The position numbers and the translations under genes are program-made. A stretch of 64,000 nucleotides of DNA from Haloferax litoreum (lineage in GTDB: Archaea > Halobacteriota > Halobacteria > Halobacteriales > Haloferacaceae). Positions 15,192 to 25,122 of the stretch are shown piece after piece. The notes beneath the pieces were generated by a model that was not told the origin of the DNA, did not search any database, and saw only the letters and a program-made list of their open reading frames with translations. Where the stretch lies: NCBI RefSeq assembly GCF_009674605.1, contig NZ_WKJO01000001.1, positions 1,860,001-1,924,000 of the forward strand. Direction: 5' to 3'. Position 1 is the stretch's first letter. The number at the start of each line of letters is the position of its first letter.

Positions 15192-15835
15192 CAGTCGCGC
15201 ACCTCCTGACGAATCTCACGAGCGCGTTGCGGAGTACGGGACTGCGACGCGTTCTTGAGTGCGTTGTACGTTGCCTTGGCGAGGTTGACGGTCGTTCGCG
15301 TATTCCCGTCACTCTTGGTCCAGGCGTCCTGGACGCCGGCGAGTTCGAGGATGTTGCGGACCGTCTCTGCGGCCGCGAGGCCGAGACCCTGCGGTGCCGG
15401 GATGATTCGGACCGTCACGGAGCCTGCTTTCCCTTCTGCCTTGCGCGAGAGGGAGTTGAGGCCACCTGCACGGTCTTCCCAGGAACCGGAGCCGCGGTCA
15501 ACCTTGATAATGTTCAGTTTCGCCACCTCGATAGCTTTCTGAATCGCCCCGCCGACCTGGTCGTCGCGGGCTTCAGCATAGCCGAGGTAGCCGTCACGGT
15601 TACCGACAGCAACGACACACCGGAACTTCACCCGGCGGCCGGAGTCGGTCATGCGCTGAACCATGTTGATGTCGAGAACTTCGTCTTCCAGTCCGGGGAG
15701 GAGCTGGTCGACGATCTGGGGCTCCTTGAGCGGAAGCCCGGTCTCGAGCGCGTGGTCCATCGACGTGACGTCGCCGTTCTGCACCATGCGGCCGAGCCGC
15801 GTTCGCGGCTCCCAGCCGTTGTTATTTCTGCTCAT
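15191..15835 (-). CDS. rps5: Small ribosomal subunit protein uS5
   Basis: This is a 214-residue S5. It contains the double-stranded RNA-binding-like N-domain ([19 protein letters not shown], then [20 protein letters not shown]) and the C-domain [19 protein letters not shown] with a [19 protein letters not shown] segment. It sits at the decoding-site side of the 30S body and affects accuracy. Its start overlaps uL18 by 4 bp. Confidence 0.95.
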   Translation of the reverse strand: MSRNNNGWEPRTRLGRMVQNGDVTSMDHALETGLPLKEPQIVDQLLPGLEDEVLDINMVQRMTDSGRRVKFRCVVAVGNRDGYLGYAEARDDQVGGAIQKAIEVAKLNIIKVDRGSGSWEDRAGGLNSLSRKAEGKAGSVTVRIIPAPQGLGLAAAETVRNILELAGVQDAWTKSDGNTRTTVNLAKATYNALKNASQSRTPQRAREIRQEVRD

Positions 15836-16386
15836 TCGTCCTCCTGAAGGTTCCCGAGCACTTCGTCGAAGTGGTCGGGGAGGTTCGTGGCGTCGAAGTC
15901 TCCACTGTAGAGCGGCTCGTCGAGCTGCTCTGCGTACTCTGCGATGTGGACACCGCGGTTGCGGTCCCAGTCAGCGAGCACTGCGTCGTTGTGGGGGATT
16001 TCGAGGCCAGCGTCGATAGCACCCTCCTGCACTGCGAAGACCTTGTTTCCGGGCGTGGCCGTGTTGAGGCCGATGTCGAGGACCGCTTCCTCGACGCCGG
16101 CGGCCAGCGCCCGCTTGCCTGCCAGGTACCCCGTGAGGTACGCGCTCGGGAGGTTGCCCGTGGGGGCTTCCCAGCCGTACTCGGCGAGGTCGGCAGAGGT
16201 CGCTGCAGCGTGGGTCTCGTCGCCCTGCGGGCCCGGCGTGACCAGCTGCGCCCTGACGTGCTTGTTGCTCACGCGAGCAACGAGGCGGGGTTTACCCGAT
16301 TTCAGCAGGCGCAACCTTTGATGGTAGTCCGTCCGGACTTCGCGGCGGCGACGCATCGGAACCTTGTATCGTGGTCCTGTCGCCAT
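15832..16386 (-). CDS. rpl18: Large ribosomal subunit protein uL18
   Basis: This is a 184-residue archaeal uL18, a 5S rRNA-binding protein. It starts [20 protein letters not shown] with the basic RNA-binding end, then [20 protein letters not shown] and the [20 protein letters not shown] helix. An acidic C-terminus follows, with the [18 protein letters not shown] segment that archaeal homologs share. It overlaps eL19 by one base and uS5 by four. Confidence 0.95.
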   Translation of the reverse strand: MATGPRYKVPMRRRREVRTDYHQRLRLLKSGKPRLVARVSNKHVRAQLVTPGPQGDETHAAATSADLAEYGWEAPTGNLPSAYLTGYLAGKRALAAGVEEAVLDIGLNTATPGNKVFAVQEGAIDAGLEIPHNDAVLADWDRNRGVHIAEYAEQLDEPLYSGDFDATNLPDHFDEVLGNLQEDE

Positions 16387-16841
16387 TATTGAATCTCCAC
16401 CTGGTAGTTGTTCTGGATGTATGCTTCGAGCCGGTCCACGCTGTCGAATTCGCCACCGGACGCCTTGTTGTAGAGCGAGCGGTACTGGGTACGGTCGAGC
16501 GTACCGTCGTCACGCAGCTCTTTCAGGCGACGGCGCTGGGCGCGGATTCGGCTGACCCATGCGTCTTTCTTGTTCTTCCGAGCGCCGGAACGGCCCTTGC
16601 GGGAGCCGGCACCCTTACGGTGACCGTAGGAACGCTTGGCGGCGCGCTCGCGTGCGCGTCCTTTCGAGTTGCCCTTGGCGTCCTTCGCACGAATCGTGCC
16701 CTCGTCGACGAGTTCACGAATGTCTTCGCGCGTGATGGCCTCCGCGATGTCGGACTGTGCGTCGGGGTCGAACCACACACGGCCCTTACCGACGTCGAGG
16801 ACGTCAGCGGCCATGCGCTTCTGTGCTTTCAGGTCCGTCAT
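16386..16841 (-). CDS. rpl19e: Large ribosomal subunit protein eL19
   Basis: This is a 151-residue archaeal/eukaryal-specific protein. The N-terminus is [20 protein letters not shown], followed by VWFDP and a helix (DIAEAITREDIRELVDEG). A very basic long helix-loop region follows (RERAAKRSYGHRKGAGSRKG), then LKELRDDGTLDRTQYRSLYN. It is a 50S protein at the base of the subunit, near the bridge to the small subunit. It overlaps eL32 and uL18 by one base each. Confidence 0.95.
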   Translation of the reverse strand: MTDLKAQKRMAADVLDVGKGRVWFDPDAQSDIAEAITREDIRELVDEGTIRAKDAKGNSKGRARERAAKRSYGHRKGAGSRKGRSGARKNKKDAWVSRIRAQRRRLKELRDDGTLDRTQYRSLYNKASGGEFDSVDRLEAYIQNNYQVEIQ

Positions 16842-17545
16842 CAGTTGTCCACCTCGACTTCGACGTAGGTGGGGTTGAGGACGCGAATCTCGCGGTCCTC
16901 ACACTCTTCCTCGATGCGCTCGCGCTTGCGCGCGCCGACCGAGGACGCGATACGAACGGCCTGCGTGTCGCCGTCGACGCCTTCGAGGTCGTCCGTGTTG
17001 AACACGCGGACTTCCTCGAAGCCGGACGGGTGCAGACCACGGGCGGCCTTCGGCGTGCGGTAACCCGCTTCGACCTTGGGGCCTTTGCCCTTGATGCCAC
17101 GGCGCTGCTTGGAGAGACCACCACGGGGGCGACGCCACGACGTGGGCGTGCGCTTCTTCTTGTGGTAGTCTTGCCGGTTGAACTGCGGCTTGCCTTCGCG
17201 GCGCTTCTGTGCGAGGGCCGCGGCCTTCTCGGCGTCGAGTTCGGGCTTCTTGTCCGCGTGGCCGCGGGGGCGAAGTTCGGTCTCGACGTCTTCGGCTGGC
17301 TCTTCTTCGGCTTCTTCGGACTCGTCTTCGACCTCAGCCTCCGCCTCTTCGGAGACTTCGAGGCCACCGACGTCGGCCTTGATACGCGCAGCGAGCGCGT
17401 TACCAATGCCGTCGACCTCGGCCAGTTCGGACTGGCTCGCGGCCTGCACGTCGTCGACAGTCTCGAAACCTGCGTCGCGGAGTGCGTCAGCCTTCGACGG
17501 GCCGACACCGCTGATGTCTTCGAGTTCGGTGATTTCTTCCGACAT
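16841..17545 (-). CDS. rpl32e: Large ribosomal subunit protein eL32 with N-terminal helix-hairpin-helix extension
   Basis: This is a 234-residue protein. Residues 1-60 are a helix-hairpin-helix domain ([19 protein letters not shown], then [23 protein letters not shown]), followed by an acidic linker to about 95. The core eL32 domain starts near [20 protein letters not shown] and continues to the C-terminus, with [13 protein letters not shown]. The HhH extension is known from halophilic eL32 and roughly doubles the protein relative to its usual core. The role of the extension is not known; it may bind nucleic acid. Confidence 0.95.
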   Translation of the reverse strand: MSEEITELEDISGVGPSKADALRDAGFETVDDVQAASQSELAEVDGIGNALAARIKADVGGLEVSEEAEAEVEDESEEAEEEPAEDVETELRPRGHADKKPELDAEKAAALAQKRREGKPQFNRQDYHKKKRTPTSWRRPRGGLSKQRRGIKGKGPKVEAGYRTPKAARGLHPSGFEEVRVFNTDDLEGVDGDTQAVRIASSVGARKRERIEEECEDREIRVLNPTYVEVEVDN

Positions 17546-18081
17546 TAGGCACCACCGGTCTTGGGTTTCTGGGTGATGTACACGCCGTCGGTGAACACGC
17601 GAGTGTCCTTGTCCGTGACGCGAGTGAGTTGTTCGATGTCGGCGGCAGTCTGCCCGACGTCCTCCTTGCTGGGGCCGCTCAGGGTGACTTCTTCGCCGTC
17701 GACCTGTACCTCTGTGTCACCGCGAATCTCTGCTCGTCGCGGGGACTTCTCGCCGAGGAAGTTCTTGATGACGACTTCGTCACCTTCGACGCTCACTTGC
17801 ATCGGGAAGTGAGCGTAGTGGACTTCCATCTGGTACTCCCATCCCTCGGTGACGCCGTGAAGCATGTTGTTCACGTGGCTCTCGAAGGTGCCGATCGTCG
17901 CGTTCGTCTTCGCGTTCTCGACGTCGGTCTCGATGGCCACGGAACCGTCTTCGACGGTGACCGAGATATTCGGGTACCACAGGCGCTTGGTGACGCTGCC
18001 GTTGGAACCCTCGACGGTGAGTTCGAGGTTGTCGACCTCGGCGGTTACCTCGTCCGGGATTTCGATTTCTATTCGGCTCAT
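17545..18081 (-). CDS. rpl6: Large ribosomal subunit protein uL6
   Basis: I chose the ATG at 18081 ([16 protein letters not shown]). The open frame extends 11 codons further, but that would overlap the usual start. The 178-residue protein has the two L6 repeats: [20 protein letters not shown] in the first half, and [20 protein letters not shown] with [20 protein letters not shown] in the second. It binds domain VI of 23S rRNA near the factor-binding site. It overlaps eL32 by one base. Confidence 0.95.
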   Translation of the reverse strand: MSRIEIEIPDEVTAEVDNLELTVEGSNGSVTKRLWYPNISVTVEDGSVAIETDVENAKTNATIGTFESHVNNMLHGVTEGWEYQMEVHYAHFPMQVSVEGDEVVIKNFLGEKSPRRAEIRGDTEVQVDGEEVTLSGPSKEDVGQTAADIEQLTRVTDKDTRVFTDGVYITQKPKTGGA

Positions 18082-18085
18082 TGTT

Positions 18086-18478
18086 CTAGTAGACGTAGGC
18101 GATAATCTGGCCACCGATGCCCTGTTCGCGGGCCTCGTAGTGGCTCATGACGCCGTGGCTCGTCGTGACGATGAGCGCACCGTAATCACGGGCAGGGAGG
18201 AACTGCTTCTCCCATCGCTCGAAGTCGTCAGCACCCGCGGAGTACCGCGGTTTGACGGCGCCACACTTGTTGATTGCGCCTTTCAGTTCGACCTCGAACT
18301 TACCGGCCTTGCCGTCGTCGACGAATTCGAAGCCGTCGACGTACCCGCGGTCGTAGAAGACCTCGAGGACGGAGCCGATGATGTTCGAGGCGGGCTGGAT
18401 CTCGTGGGACAGGTGTCCGACGCTCTCGGCGTTGTTCACACCGGAAAGCGCGCTACTGAGTGGGTCGTTGTCAGCCAT
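18086..18478 (-). CDS. rps8: Small ribosomal subunit protein uS8
   Basis: This is a 130-residue protein starting [20 protein letters not shown]. The N-terminal domain carries the [20 protein letters not shown] region, and the C-terminal domain ends [20 protein letters not shown], then [11 protein letters not shown]. This is the strongly conserved S8 signature that binds helix 21 of 16S rRNA. It lies 3 bp after uS14 and 4 bp before uL6. Confidence 0.95.
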   Translation of the reverse strand: MADNDPLSSALSGVNNAESVGHLSHEIQPASNIIGSVLEVFYDRGYVDGFEFVDDGKAGKFEVELKGAINKCGAVKPRYSAGADDFERWEKQFLPARDYGALIVTTSHGVMSHYEAREQGIGGQIIAYVY

Positions 18479-18481
18479 GAC

Positions 18482-18658
18482 TTATCGGTACTTCTTGAAT
18501 CCCATATCGCGGGCAATCTCTCGGAAGCACTGTCGGCACAGGTTGATGTCGTACTTGCCGACAAGTCCCTGTTTTCGACCGCAACGCCGGCACTCGTTCT
18601 CCTGGCCGGTGCGGCGGGATGCGTGCTCGCCCGTCTGTTCTGTTTCGCTATCGCTCAT
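18482..18658 (-). CDS. rps14: Small ribosomal subunit protein uS14 (zinc-binding type)
   Basis: This is a 58-residue protein starting at the ATG at 18658 ([20 protein letters not shown]). It carries a C-x2-C...C-x2-C zinc ribbon with Cys 23, 26, 41 and 44 ([20 protein letters not shown], then [13 protein letters not shown]). It ends GFKKYR. The length and motif match archaeal S14. The start overlaps the uL5 stop by 4 bp, and the position between uL5 and uS8 is canonical. Confidence 0.95.
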   Translation of the reverse strand: MSDSETEQTGEHASRRTGQENECRRCGRKQGLVGKYDINLCRQCFREIARDMGFKKYR

Positions 18659-19173
18659 TCTTCAACCTCCACGTCGAACGTGGATTCGATGAACGCGACG
18701 GCGTCCTCGACGGTCATCCGGTGGGAAGACGGAATCTGGCGAGAGCGCTTGTCGCGCTTCTTCACACGGTATCCGGGGCGGACGAGGTTGACCGTCACGT
18801 CCAGGCCGTAGATACCGATCTGCGGGTCGTACTCCTGACTCGGGAATTCGGTGTGTTCTTCGACACCGAAGCCGAAGTTCCCCGTCTCGTCGAACGACGA
18901 GTACGAGAGGTCTGCGATGGGGAGTGCGGTCTCGAGGAACTCGACGGCGGTGTCACCACGGAGGGTGACCTTCGCACCGACGGGTTCGCCTCGGCGGACA
19001 CCGAAGTCCTGCGAGGCACGGCCGGAGACCGTTCGAACGCTCTCTTGGCCCGTGATCTCTTCGAGGATGTCCTCGGCTTTCGCGAGTTCGCGACCACCTT
19101 CGCCGACGCCCATGTGGACGACGACCTTCTCGATACGCGGGTCGCGCATCGCGTGGAATTCAGCCTCGCTCAT
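18655..19173 (-). CDS. rpl5: Large ribosomal subunit protein uL5
   Basis: This is a 172-residue protein starting [20 protein letters not shown]. It includes the [20 protein letters not shown] segment, the [20 protein letters not shown] loop and the ending [20 protein letters not shown]. It binds 5S rRNA in the central protuberance together with uL18. It overlaps eS4 upstream and uS14 downstream by 4 bp each. Confidence 0.95.
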   Translation of the reverse strand: MSEAEFHAMRDPRIEKVVVHMGVGEGGRELAKAEDILEEITGQESVRTVSGRASQDFGVRRGEPVGAKVTLRGDTAVEFLETALPIADLSYSSFDETGNFGFGVEEHTEFPSQEYDPQIGIYGLDVTVNLVRPGYRVKKRDKRSRQIPSSHRMTVEDAVAFIESTFDVEVEE

Positions 19174-19871
19174 TCGTCATCACCCGTGAAGTTCTCGTCG
19201 ATGACGACGACGTACTGTTCGATGGTCTCGAACTCGCCGTCTTCGGTCTCGACGACAACGGAGTTGTTTCCGCTGCCCTTGGTCGTGATGATCTCGGTGA
19301 CTTCACCGATTTCGCCGGCGTGGGTGCCAGCGACGGCGGTCACGAGTGCACCTTCCTCGTAGGGGAAGTGGACGACGACCTCTTTCGTCTCGTTGTCAAC
19401 GACGATGGAGTCCTTGTTGTCGTACTCCGAGGCGTCGTCGACGACGAGGTTCGAGCCGTCGTGAAGGGTCAGCTGGAACTTGCCACCGCTGACCTGCGTC
19501 TTGCGGACGATCTTACCGAGTCGGCTGGATGCCGAGTCGGCGTCGACTGGCGTGAGTGCGAGACGGCCTCCCTCGTCGGGGAAGACACGGTAGTATTCGT
19601 CACGCTCGGTGAACGCCAGGATGTCGAACATCCCGATGGGACGGCGAACGTCGGAAGCCGGGTCGCCGTTGACCAGAACACTCTGGTTGTTGAGGGCGTA
19701 CTTGGCCTCCTTCTTCGAGTCCACGTAGCCGAGCACGTCGCGCAGGACGATGAGCAGGGGAACCCCTGCTTCGCCGTGCGGGCCGGCACCGGCTTTGACC
19801 GTGAACGTGCCTGTCTTGCGCTCGACCGGCCAGGACTTCGGTACGGACAGTCGCTTCTGGTGTCGAGTCAT
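19170..19871 (-). CDS. rps4e: Small ribosomal subunit protein eS4
   Basis: This is a 233-residue archaeal/eukaryal S4e. It starts [20 protein letters not shown]. The S4-like RNA-binding domain ([20 protein letters not shown], ...[20 protein letters not shown]) is followed by the central S4e domain and a C-terminal KOW-like segment ([20 protein letters not shown]). It overlaps uL24 and uL5 by 4 bp each. Confidence 0.95.
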   Translation of the reverse strand: MTRHQKRLSVPKSWPVERKTGTFTVKAGAGPHGEAGVPLLIVLRDVLGYVDSKKEAKYALNNQSVLVNGDPASDVRRPIGMFDILAFTERDEYYRVFPDEGGRLALTPVDADSASSRLGKIVRKTQVSGGKFQLTLHDGSNLVVDDASEYDNKDSIVVDNETKEVVVHFPYEEGALVTAVAGTHAGEIGEVTEIITTKGSGNNSVVVETEDGEFETIEQYVVVIDENFTGDDE

Positions 19872-20224
19872 TCGTTATCCTCCTTGAGTCGGGCCTCGCG
19901 CACGTCGTCTTCGAGGTCCAGTTCCGTCACGCGGACGTTACTGGCCTGAAGGGGTCGTGGGACCTCCTCACCGTCGGCTTTGGCCACAGTGACGCCTTCG
20001 ACGTAGATGACGGCGTCCTTGAGGTCGACCTCGGTGACTTCGCCATCTTCGCCGGCGAAGTCGCCACGGAGTACCTCCACGGTGTCGCCCACGTTGACGC
20101 GGACGTTCCGGGTGTCGTACTCCTCGCGGAGGTCGGCCGACAGCGGTGCGCGGACCTGCTTTTGCCGCTCGTGGAGCGGCGCATTGCGAACTTCGTTTCG
20201 CTGTTTGCGCGGTTGTCGGGTCAT
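19868..20224 (-). CDS. rpl24: Large ribosomal subunit protein uL24
   Basis: I chose the ATG at 20224 ([20 protein letters not shown]); the frame extends three codons further upstream. The 118-residue protein carries the KOW motif ([20 protein letters not shown]) near residues 45-65. The assembly-initiating L24/L26 protein binds 23S domain I. It follows uL14 by 1 bp. Confidence 0.95.
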   Translation of the reverse strand: MTRQPRKQRNEVRNAPLHERQKQVRAPLSADLREEYDTRNVRVNVGDTVEVLRGDFAGEDGEVTEVDLKDAVIYVEGVTVAKADGEEVPRPLQASNVRVTELDLEDDVREARLKEDNE

Positions 20225-20225
20225 A

Positions 20226-20624
20226 CTATACAATCATCGTAGCCGTCGATGCGATACTCCCGAAGCGCTCGGCCACTTCACGCGCAACAGGACCTTTGAT
20301 CTCGGTCCCGCGAGGCTCTTCCATCTCGTCGATGATGACGGCGGCGTTGTCCTCGAACTTCACGCGCGTCCCGTCCGGCCGGCGGATGGATTTCCGCTGT
20401 CGGACGATGACGGCTTCGAGCACCTGGCGGCGCATCTCGGGAGTCCCTTTGGTGACCGAGACGGTCACCTTGTCCCCGATGCCTGCCTTGGGGTGGCGGT
20501 TCTTCGTGCCGGAGTAACCCGCGACGCTGATAATCTTCAGTTCACGAGCACCGGTGTTGTCGGCGCACGTGACCAGCGAGCCACGAGCAACGCCTTTGGT
20601 GATGTCTGCTTTGAGCGCTTCCAT
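20226..20624 (-). CDS. rpl14: Large ribosomal subunit protein uL14
   Basis: I chose the ATG at 20624; a GTG one codon upstream is possible. The 132-residue protein has the L14 signature [20 protein letters not shown] at about 15-34, then [20 protein letters not shown] and [20 protein letters not shown]. It forms bridges to 16S rRNA and the anti-association factor site. The start lies within the uS17 stop codon region. Confidence 0.95.
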   Translation of the reverse strand: MEALKADITKGVARGSLVTCADNTGARELKIISVAGYSGTKNRHPKAGIGDKVTVSVTKGTPEMRRQVLEAVIVRQRKSIRRPDGTRVKFEDNAAVIIDEMEEPRGTEIKGPVAREVAERFGSIASTATMIV

Positions 20625-20968
20625 CACTCGTCACCCCCGATGATCTCAACCACAACGTGTGATTTGGTCTTCGAGAGCGGGCGTGTCTCCGCAATTGTTA
20701 CTTCGTCACCGACAGCGACGTGGTCGAGCACGCCCGGCACGTGTGCCGGAATGCGCGAACGTCGCTTCATGTAGCGGTCGTACTTCGGAACGAATACGTC
20801 GTACTCCCGCTCGACGATGACGGTCTTTGCCATGTCCGTCGAGACGACTTTGCCCTCCAGGGTCTGACCCCGGACGGAGAGCGAGCCGTAGAACGGACAT
20901 TTATCGTAGTCGTAAGCCTCCGAGTCGTCGGGTTCCGGAGGCATTGGAACGTCAAGTCCTATCGCCAT
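20624..20968 (-). CDS. rps17: Small ribosomal subunit protein uS17
   Basis: This is a 114-residue protein. The N-terminus is Pro/Glu/Asp-rich ([20 protein letters not shown]), as in archaeal S17. The core has [20 protein letters not shown] and [20 protein letters not shown], an OB-fold binding 16S rRNA. It overlaps Rnp1 by 10 bp and uL14 by one base. Confidence 0.95.
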   Translation of the reverse strand: MAIGLDVPMPPEPDDSEAYDYDKCPFYGSLSVRGQTLEGKVVSTDMAKTVIVEREYDVFVPKYDRYMKRRSRIPAHVPGVLDHVAVGDEVTIAETRPLSKTKSHVVVEIIGGDE

Positions 20969-21390
20969 TTCGAGTCACCTGTAGTTTCGGTGCGTAGGGC
21001 GGGTCGTGAGAGCAGTTGTGAGCCATCCACCGTAACGTAGGCCACGCCCTCGCAATTCCCGGTGTGGGAAGCGGCCGATGATGAGTCGGCGCGCCGACCA
21101 GACTGACTGGCATCTAATCCGCCAGTAGTATCCGATCGAAGTTTGGACGTGGTCCCCGACGCCTTCGCAGCGCCGGCGGCTTCATCTGTGCTCGGAATTG
21201 CAAATTCGAAGGTCGCCCCTCGTTTCGGCACCTGCCGCACCCGAGTCCCGTCGTCGACCATCAAAGTGCGCATCGTCTCGACGACGATACGCCCGGCTAT
21301 CCCGACCAAGTCGGGGTTCGCCGCCTCGACGACCTCTACAGAGAGGCCGTTGAGTTCGTGTCGCGTGAGGGTCTCGGGTGTCAGTGGCAT
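20959..21390 (-). CDS. rnp1: Ribonuclease P protein component 1 (Rpp29/Pop4 homolog)
   Basis: This is a 143-residue protein. The N-terminal part ([20 protein letters not shown], then [20 protein letters not shown] and [17 protein letters not shown]) is the archaeal Rpp29 Sm-like barrel that supports RNase P RNA in 5' maturation of tRNA. The position between uL29 and uS17 is canonical. It is odd in carrying a Ser/Thr/Ala/Gly-rich stretch of about 40 residues (about 70-112) between the barrel and the final [19 protein letters not shown] strands, which makes it longer than the usual ~95-100 residues. Confidence 0.92.
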   Translation of the reverse strand: MPLTPETLTRHELNGLSVEVVEAANPDLVGIAGRIVVETMRTLMVDDGTRVRQVPKRGATFEFAIPSTDEAAGAAKASGTTSKLRSDTTGGLDASQSGRRADSSSAASHTGNCEGVAYVTVDGSQLLSRPALRTETTGDSKWR

Positions 21391-21603
21391 TTATTCTTCG
21401 TCGAGGTCGCCTTCTTCGCCCTGAATCGTCTTGATTCGGGCGATGGTCTTCTTCAGTTCAGAGACGCGCCCCGGGTTGTCCGGTGCGCCACCCGCGGCCT
21501 GAACGGCCTTGGCGTTGAGCAGTTCGGTCTCGAGCTCTTCGAGCTCGGCGACGCGCTCTGCGGGCGTCATGTCGCGAATCTCTTCGGTGTAGAGGATCGC
21601 CAT
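21391..21603 (-). CDS. rpl29: Large ribosomal subunit protein uL29
   Basis: This 70-residue protein is two helices: [20 protein letters not shown] and the L29 signature region [20 protein letters not shown] near the C-terminus. It lies at the polypeptide exit tunnel, where it contacts SRP and chaperones. It lies directly between uS3 and rnp1 with no spacing. Confidence 0.95.
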   Translation of the reverse strand: MAILYTEEIRDMTPAERVAELEELETELLNAKAVQAAGGAPDNPGRVSELKKTIARIKTIQGEEGDLDEE

Positions 21604-22506
21604 TTATTCTTCCTCCGTCTCGTCTTCGTCTTCCATCTCGGCGACGAGGTCGGCCGCCTCTTCGGCGACGTCTTCGTCGAGTTCTTCCTCGACGGCTTCC
21701 TCGTCGTCGTCGTCGGCCGCTTCGTCCTCGACGACTTCTTCGTCGTCGATGACTTCTTCGACGGCTTCCTCGACGACTTCCTCGTCGACGGCTTCCGTCT
21801 CGGGCTCTGCTTCGACGTCCTCGGCGACGTCCGGAATCTCTTCCGGTTCCTCTTCGAGGAGGTCTTCGACGCTCTCGGTCTCTTCGATCTGTTCGACCGC
21901 TTCGGGCTGGGCGTCTTCCTCGACTTCGAAGTCGTCGGGGAGGCGCGCACCCGGCGGGATGATCTTGACCGTGACGCCGATGGTACCGAGCTTCATGACT
22001 GCGACGCCCTGACCCTCGTCGACGATTTCCTGTGCGGGTTCACCGTTGTGCTTGATGTAGCCACGGTTGAACTTCTCCACGCGCGAGCGAGCGCCCGTGA
22101 CCTTCCCGGAGAGGACGATTTCGGCACCGAGGGCGCCGGCGTCCATGATACGGTCGATGGTCGTGTGGCCCGCTTTACGGAAGTACCAACCACGTTCGAG
22201 TGCGTTGGCGAGGCGGTCGGCGACGATCCGGGCGTTGAGGTCCGGTTCGTCGACTTCCTGCACGTCGATCTGGGGGTCGTCGAGGTTGAATCGCTCTTCG
22301 AGTTCGCGAGTCACCTTACGGATGTTCTTGCCACCCTTCCCGATGACCATCCCGGGCTTCTCGGCCTTGAGCACGATCTGCGTACCCATGGGCGTCTTCG
22401 CGACGTCCATGCCGCCGTAGCCGGCGCGGCCGAGTTCTTCGGCGAAGAACTCGTCGATCTGGGACCGCTGCAGTCCGTTCTCGATGAATTGGTGTTCGTC
22501 AGCCAT
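21604..22506 (-). CDS. rps3: Small ribosomal subunit protein uS3 with long acidic tail
   Basis: This is a 300-residue protein. The N-terminal KH domain carries [20 protein letters not shown], and the C-terminal domain [20 protein letters not shown], then [20 protein letters not shown]. The last ~90 residues are almost only Glu, Asp, Ala and Val ([20 protein letters not shown] and similar). The tail is a halophile-type extension and is open in frame without interruption. uS3 forms the mRNA entry site. It overlaps uL22 by one base. Confidence 0.95.
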   Translation of the reverse strand: MADEHQFIENGLQRSQIDEFFAEELGRAGYGGMDVAKTPMGTQIVLKAEKPGMVIGKGGKNIRKVTRELEERFNLDDPQIDVQEVDEPDLNARIVADRLANALERGWYFRKAGHTTIDRIMDAGALGAEIVLSGKVTGARSRVEKFNRGYIKHNGEPAQEIVDEGQGVAVMKLGTIGVTVKIIPPGARLPDDFEVEEDAQPEAVEQIEETESVEDLLEEEPEEIPDVAEDVEAEPETEAVDEEVVEEAVEEVIDDEEVVEDEAADDDDEEAVEEELDEDVAEEAADLVAEMEDEDETEEE

Positions 22507-22967
22507 TATTCCTCGACCTCTTCGATGATGAGTTCGACGTCACAGATTGGGGTGTTCCACGGGTCTGCCCGGCCGAAGGCGCGGGGCTTGCGACCCTGAC
22601 GTTCGCCGACCTTGTGGGCGGCGAGGTGTTTAATCTCCATGGCTGGTCCGTCGAATCCCTGTTCGGTCGCGTTGTTGCGGACGTTCTCGAGGAGTTCGAG
22701 GAACGCCTTGGACGCTTTCTCAGGGTATCGTCCTGCGTCCCAGCCCTCGATGTCGCTTCGGTGACCGACACCAGAGTTGTGCTGCTTGAACGGGACCGAG
22801 CGCTCGCCGTCGATGACGGCTTCGAGGTACTCCTCGGCGTCGGCGACGGTCATCCCCTTGATGGCGCGGGAGATGGCCTTACTGTGCTTGAGGCTGATGG
22901 GCCGGTCCCGGAGCATACCTTTGGCCGTGGAGTCCGGGTCGGCCTCGACGCTGTAATTGATTCCCAT
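22506..22967 (-). CDS. rpl22: Large ribosomal subunit protein uL22
   Basis: This is a 153-residue archaeal L22. It starts [20 protein letters not shown], then [20 protein letters not shown] and the exit-tunnel beta-hairpin region near [20 protein letters not shown]. It ends with a strand plus acidic residues ([12 protein letters not shown]). It lies 4 bp after uS19. Confidence 0.95.
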   Translation of the reverse strand: MGINYSVEADPDSTAKGMLRDRPISLKHSKAISRAIKGMTVADAEEYLEAVIDGERSVPFKQHNSGVGHRSDIEGWDAGRYPEKASKAFLELLENVRNNATEQGFDGPAMEIKHLAAHKVGERQGRKPRAFGRADPWNTPICDVELIIEEVEE

Positions 22968-22971
22968 GGTT

Positions 22972-23394
22972 TTACTTGAGCGGCACGAACTTCGAGGACC
23001 GGGTCGCGCCGATACCGGCCTGACCGTGGGTCACTGACGAACGGGTCAGCTGGAACTCGCCAAGGTAGTGTCCGATCATCTCGGGCTGAACCTTGACGCG
23101 CTCGAATTCCTGACCGTTGTACACAGCGAAGGTGAGACCGACGAATTCGGGGAGAATCGGCATGTCACGCAGGTGCGTTCGCACTGGTGCGTTCGCCGTC
23201 TCCTCTTCCGTCTTGTCTTCGACCTTCGCGAGCAGTTTCTCGTGCTCGGTCGACAGGCCACGGGTGATGGTTCGCCGCTGACGAGCGGGGAGCAGTTCCG
23301 CGACTTCGTCGAGCTCCATATCCTGCAGCTCTTCGAGCGTGTAGCCACGGTAGGTGAACTCACCTTCGCGGCCGGTACGGTATTGCGTGCTCAT
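22972..23394 (-). CDS. rps19: Small ribosomal subunit protein uS19
   Basis: This is a 140-residue protein. The archaeal-type N-terminus ([20 protein letters not shown]) precedes the core, which includes [40 protein letters not shown] and the basic end [12 protein letters not shown]. It sits in the 30S head near the A-site finger. It lies 2 bp after uL2. Confidence 0.95.
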   Translation of the reverse strand: MSTQYRTGREGEFTYRGYTLEELQDMELDEVAELLPARQRRTITRGLSTEHEKLLAKVEDKTEEETANAPVRTHLRDMPILPEFVGLTFAVYNGQEFERVKVQPEMIGHYLGEFQLTRSSVTHGQAGIGATRSSKFVPLK

Positions 23395-23396
23395 GA

Positions 23397-24122
23397 TTAC
23401 TTACCTCCCTTGCCACCGCGACCGGTGCGCTTGGAGGCGATGTCACCGACCTTCCGTCCCGGCGGGGCGTTCCGCGAGACGGACTTCGGCTGACCGGGGT
23501 GCTGACGGCCACCGCCACCGAACGGGTGGTCGACGGCGTTCATTGCAACACCACGAACGCGCGGCCACTTGATACCGCGCGCTTTCATCTTGTGGTACTT
23601 CTTCCCTGCCTTGACGAACGGCTTCTCCGTGCGGCCGCCACCGGCGACGACGCCGATGGTGGCACGGCACTCGGGGTTGAGGCGCTTGACCTCACCCGAT
23701 GGCAGCTTCACGACGGCGACCTTACGGTCGTGCGAGAGGAGCTGCGCGCTGACACCGGAGGCGCGGGCGAACTTCCCGCCGTCGCCGGGCTGACGCTCGA
23801 CGTTACAGACGGGGACACCTTCGGGAATCTCGGCGAGCGGCAGCGTGTTGCCGGGCTTGATTTCGGCGGAGACGCCGATCTGAAGCTCTTCGCCGACGGT
23901 GACTCCCTCGGGCGCGAGAATCATGCGCTGTTCGTCCTCGAACTCGACGAGGGCGATGGGCGCACTGCGGGCGGGGTCGTGCTCGATGCCGACGACCGTA
24001 CCCGAGATAGTGTCTTTCTTCTCGGACTTCTTGTGCGACAGTTCGGCCTTGTAGCGGTGCGACGGTGCCCGGAAGGTGGACGAACCGCGACCACGACGCT
24101 GGCCCTGAATTCGGCGTCCCAT
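23397..24122 (-). CDS. rpl2: Large ribosomal subunit protein uL2
   Basis: This is a 241-residue protein. It starts [20 protein letters not shown], has the OB and SH3-like domains and the highly conserved loop [19 protein letters not shown] near the C-terminus. Its His is the residue that approaches the peptidyl-transferase centre. The end [10 protein letters not shown] is basic. It lies 2 bp after uL23. Confidence 0.95.
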   Translation of the reverse strand: MGRRIQGQRRGRGSSTFRAPSHRYKAELSHKKSEKKDTISGTVVGIEHDPARSAPIALVEFEDEQRMILAPEGVTVGEELQIGVSAEIKPGNTLPLAEIPEGVPVCNVERQPGDGGKFARASGVSAQLLSHDRKVAVVKLPSGEVKRLNPECRATIGVVAGGGRTEKPFVKAGKKYHKMKARGIKWPRVRGVAMNAVDHPFGGGGRQHPGQPKSVSRNAPPGRKVGDIASKRTGRGGKGGK

Positions 24123-24124
24123 GG

Positions 24125-24376
24125 TTAGAACACCCCAATTCGCGACGCGATTTCCTGCGCGTCGTCGTCCTCAGAGAGACGAACAGTTGCTTTCTTCTTA
24201 CCTTTCATCGTGACCTGTGTGTTGATCTTCTCGACGGTCACGTCGTACCGCGACTCGACTTCGTCCGAAATCTCGGACTTGGTCGCGTCGACGTGGACGA
24301 TGAACTGGAGCTTGTTCTGGAAGTCCATCTGGTTCATCGCTTTCTCGGTGACCAGCGGGTGCTCGATGATGCTCAT
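24125..24376 (-). CDS. rpl23: Large ribosomal subunit protein uL23
   Basis: This 83-residue compact archaeal L23 starts MSIIEHPLVTEKAMNQMDFQ and contains the FIVHVDATKSEISDEVESRY helix-strand. It is part of the exit-tunnel ring and the docking site for SRP and Sec. It overlaps uL4 by 4 bp. Confidence 0.95.
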   Translation of the reverse strand: MSIIEHPLVTEKAMNQMDFQNKLQFIVHVDATKSEISDEVESRYDVTVEKINTQVTMKGKKKATVRLSEDDDAQEIASRIGVF

Positions 24377-25119
24377 CGTTCTGCGACCTCCTCGAGAGCG
24401 CTTTCGGTGAAGAGCGTGAGGCGACCGGCGTGCGTACCGGGCGCGAGGTCCTCGGCGGAGACGTTCGCCGCGGTGGCGACGTCGACACCGGCGAGGTTAC
24501 GAGCAGCCTTCGAGGGCTCCTCAGCCGTCACGAAGAGGATGGACTTCGGACGGGTGTACTTGCGGCCACGGAGCTTCCCTTGGCCGGCCTTCACCTTCTT
24601 GTTGTCCTCAGAGCGCTCGATGTCGGCGTAGACGCCGAGGGACTGCAGGAGGTCGACGACCTCCTTCGTCTTGACGAGGTCCTCGAAGTCGTCGGAAACG
24701 ACGAGCGGGAGTTCGAGGTCGTCGTCGAACTGGTGACCGCGCTCGCGGACGATTTCGGGGTTCGCCGTGGCGGCGAGTGCCGAGCGGACGGCGAGTTTGC
24801 GCTCTTTGGTGTTGATCTCCTTCCCCTGGTCCTTCTCGGCCTTCGGCGGGTGTGCGCGACGACCGGAGACGGCGTGCGGGACACGTCGGGCCACACCGTT
24901 CTGGCGTGGGTCGTGCGACATGCCGCGACCGCTTCCCATGGACTCTGCCGGCGTTCGCATGCCAGCGTAGGGGTCGGAACCGTACGGCTGTTTTCGGTTT
25001 GCCTGAGCAGCGATGACAGCGCGCTTGATGAGGTCCGGACGGTAAGCCGTCTCGAAGACCTCGGGCAGGTCGATGCTGCCTGCGTCGTCACCGTTCAGGT
25101 CTCGGATAGTTGCCTGCAT
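24373..25119 (-). CDS. rpl4: Large ribosomal subunit protein uL4
   Basis: This is a 248-residue protein starting MQATIRDLNGDDAGSIDLPE. The long extended loop lining the tunnel is seen in PYAGMRTPAESMGSGRGMSH and the basic RVPHAVSGRRAHPPKAEK. The globular part includes VVSDDFEDLVKTKEVVDLLQ. It lies 3 bp after uL3. Confidence 0.95.
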   Translation of the reverse strand: MQATIRDLNGDDAGSIDLPEVFETAYRPDLIKRAVIAAQANRKQPYGSDPYAGMRTPAESMGSGRGMSHDPRQNGVARRVPHAVSGRRAHPPKAEKDQGKEINTKERKLAVRSALAATANPEIVRERGHQFDDDLELPLVVSDDFEDLVKTKEVVDLLQSLGVYADIERSEDNKKVKAGQGKLRGRKYTRPKSILFVTAEEPSKAARNLAGVDVATAANVSAEDLAPGTHAGRLTLFTESALEEVAER

Positions 25120-25122
25120 GGT

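Noticed and set aside
21358-22599. 413-codon plus-strand ORF
   Set aside because: Shadow of uS3, uL29 and part of uL22 on the coding strand.
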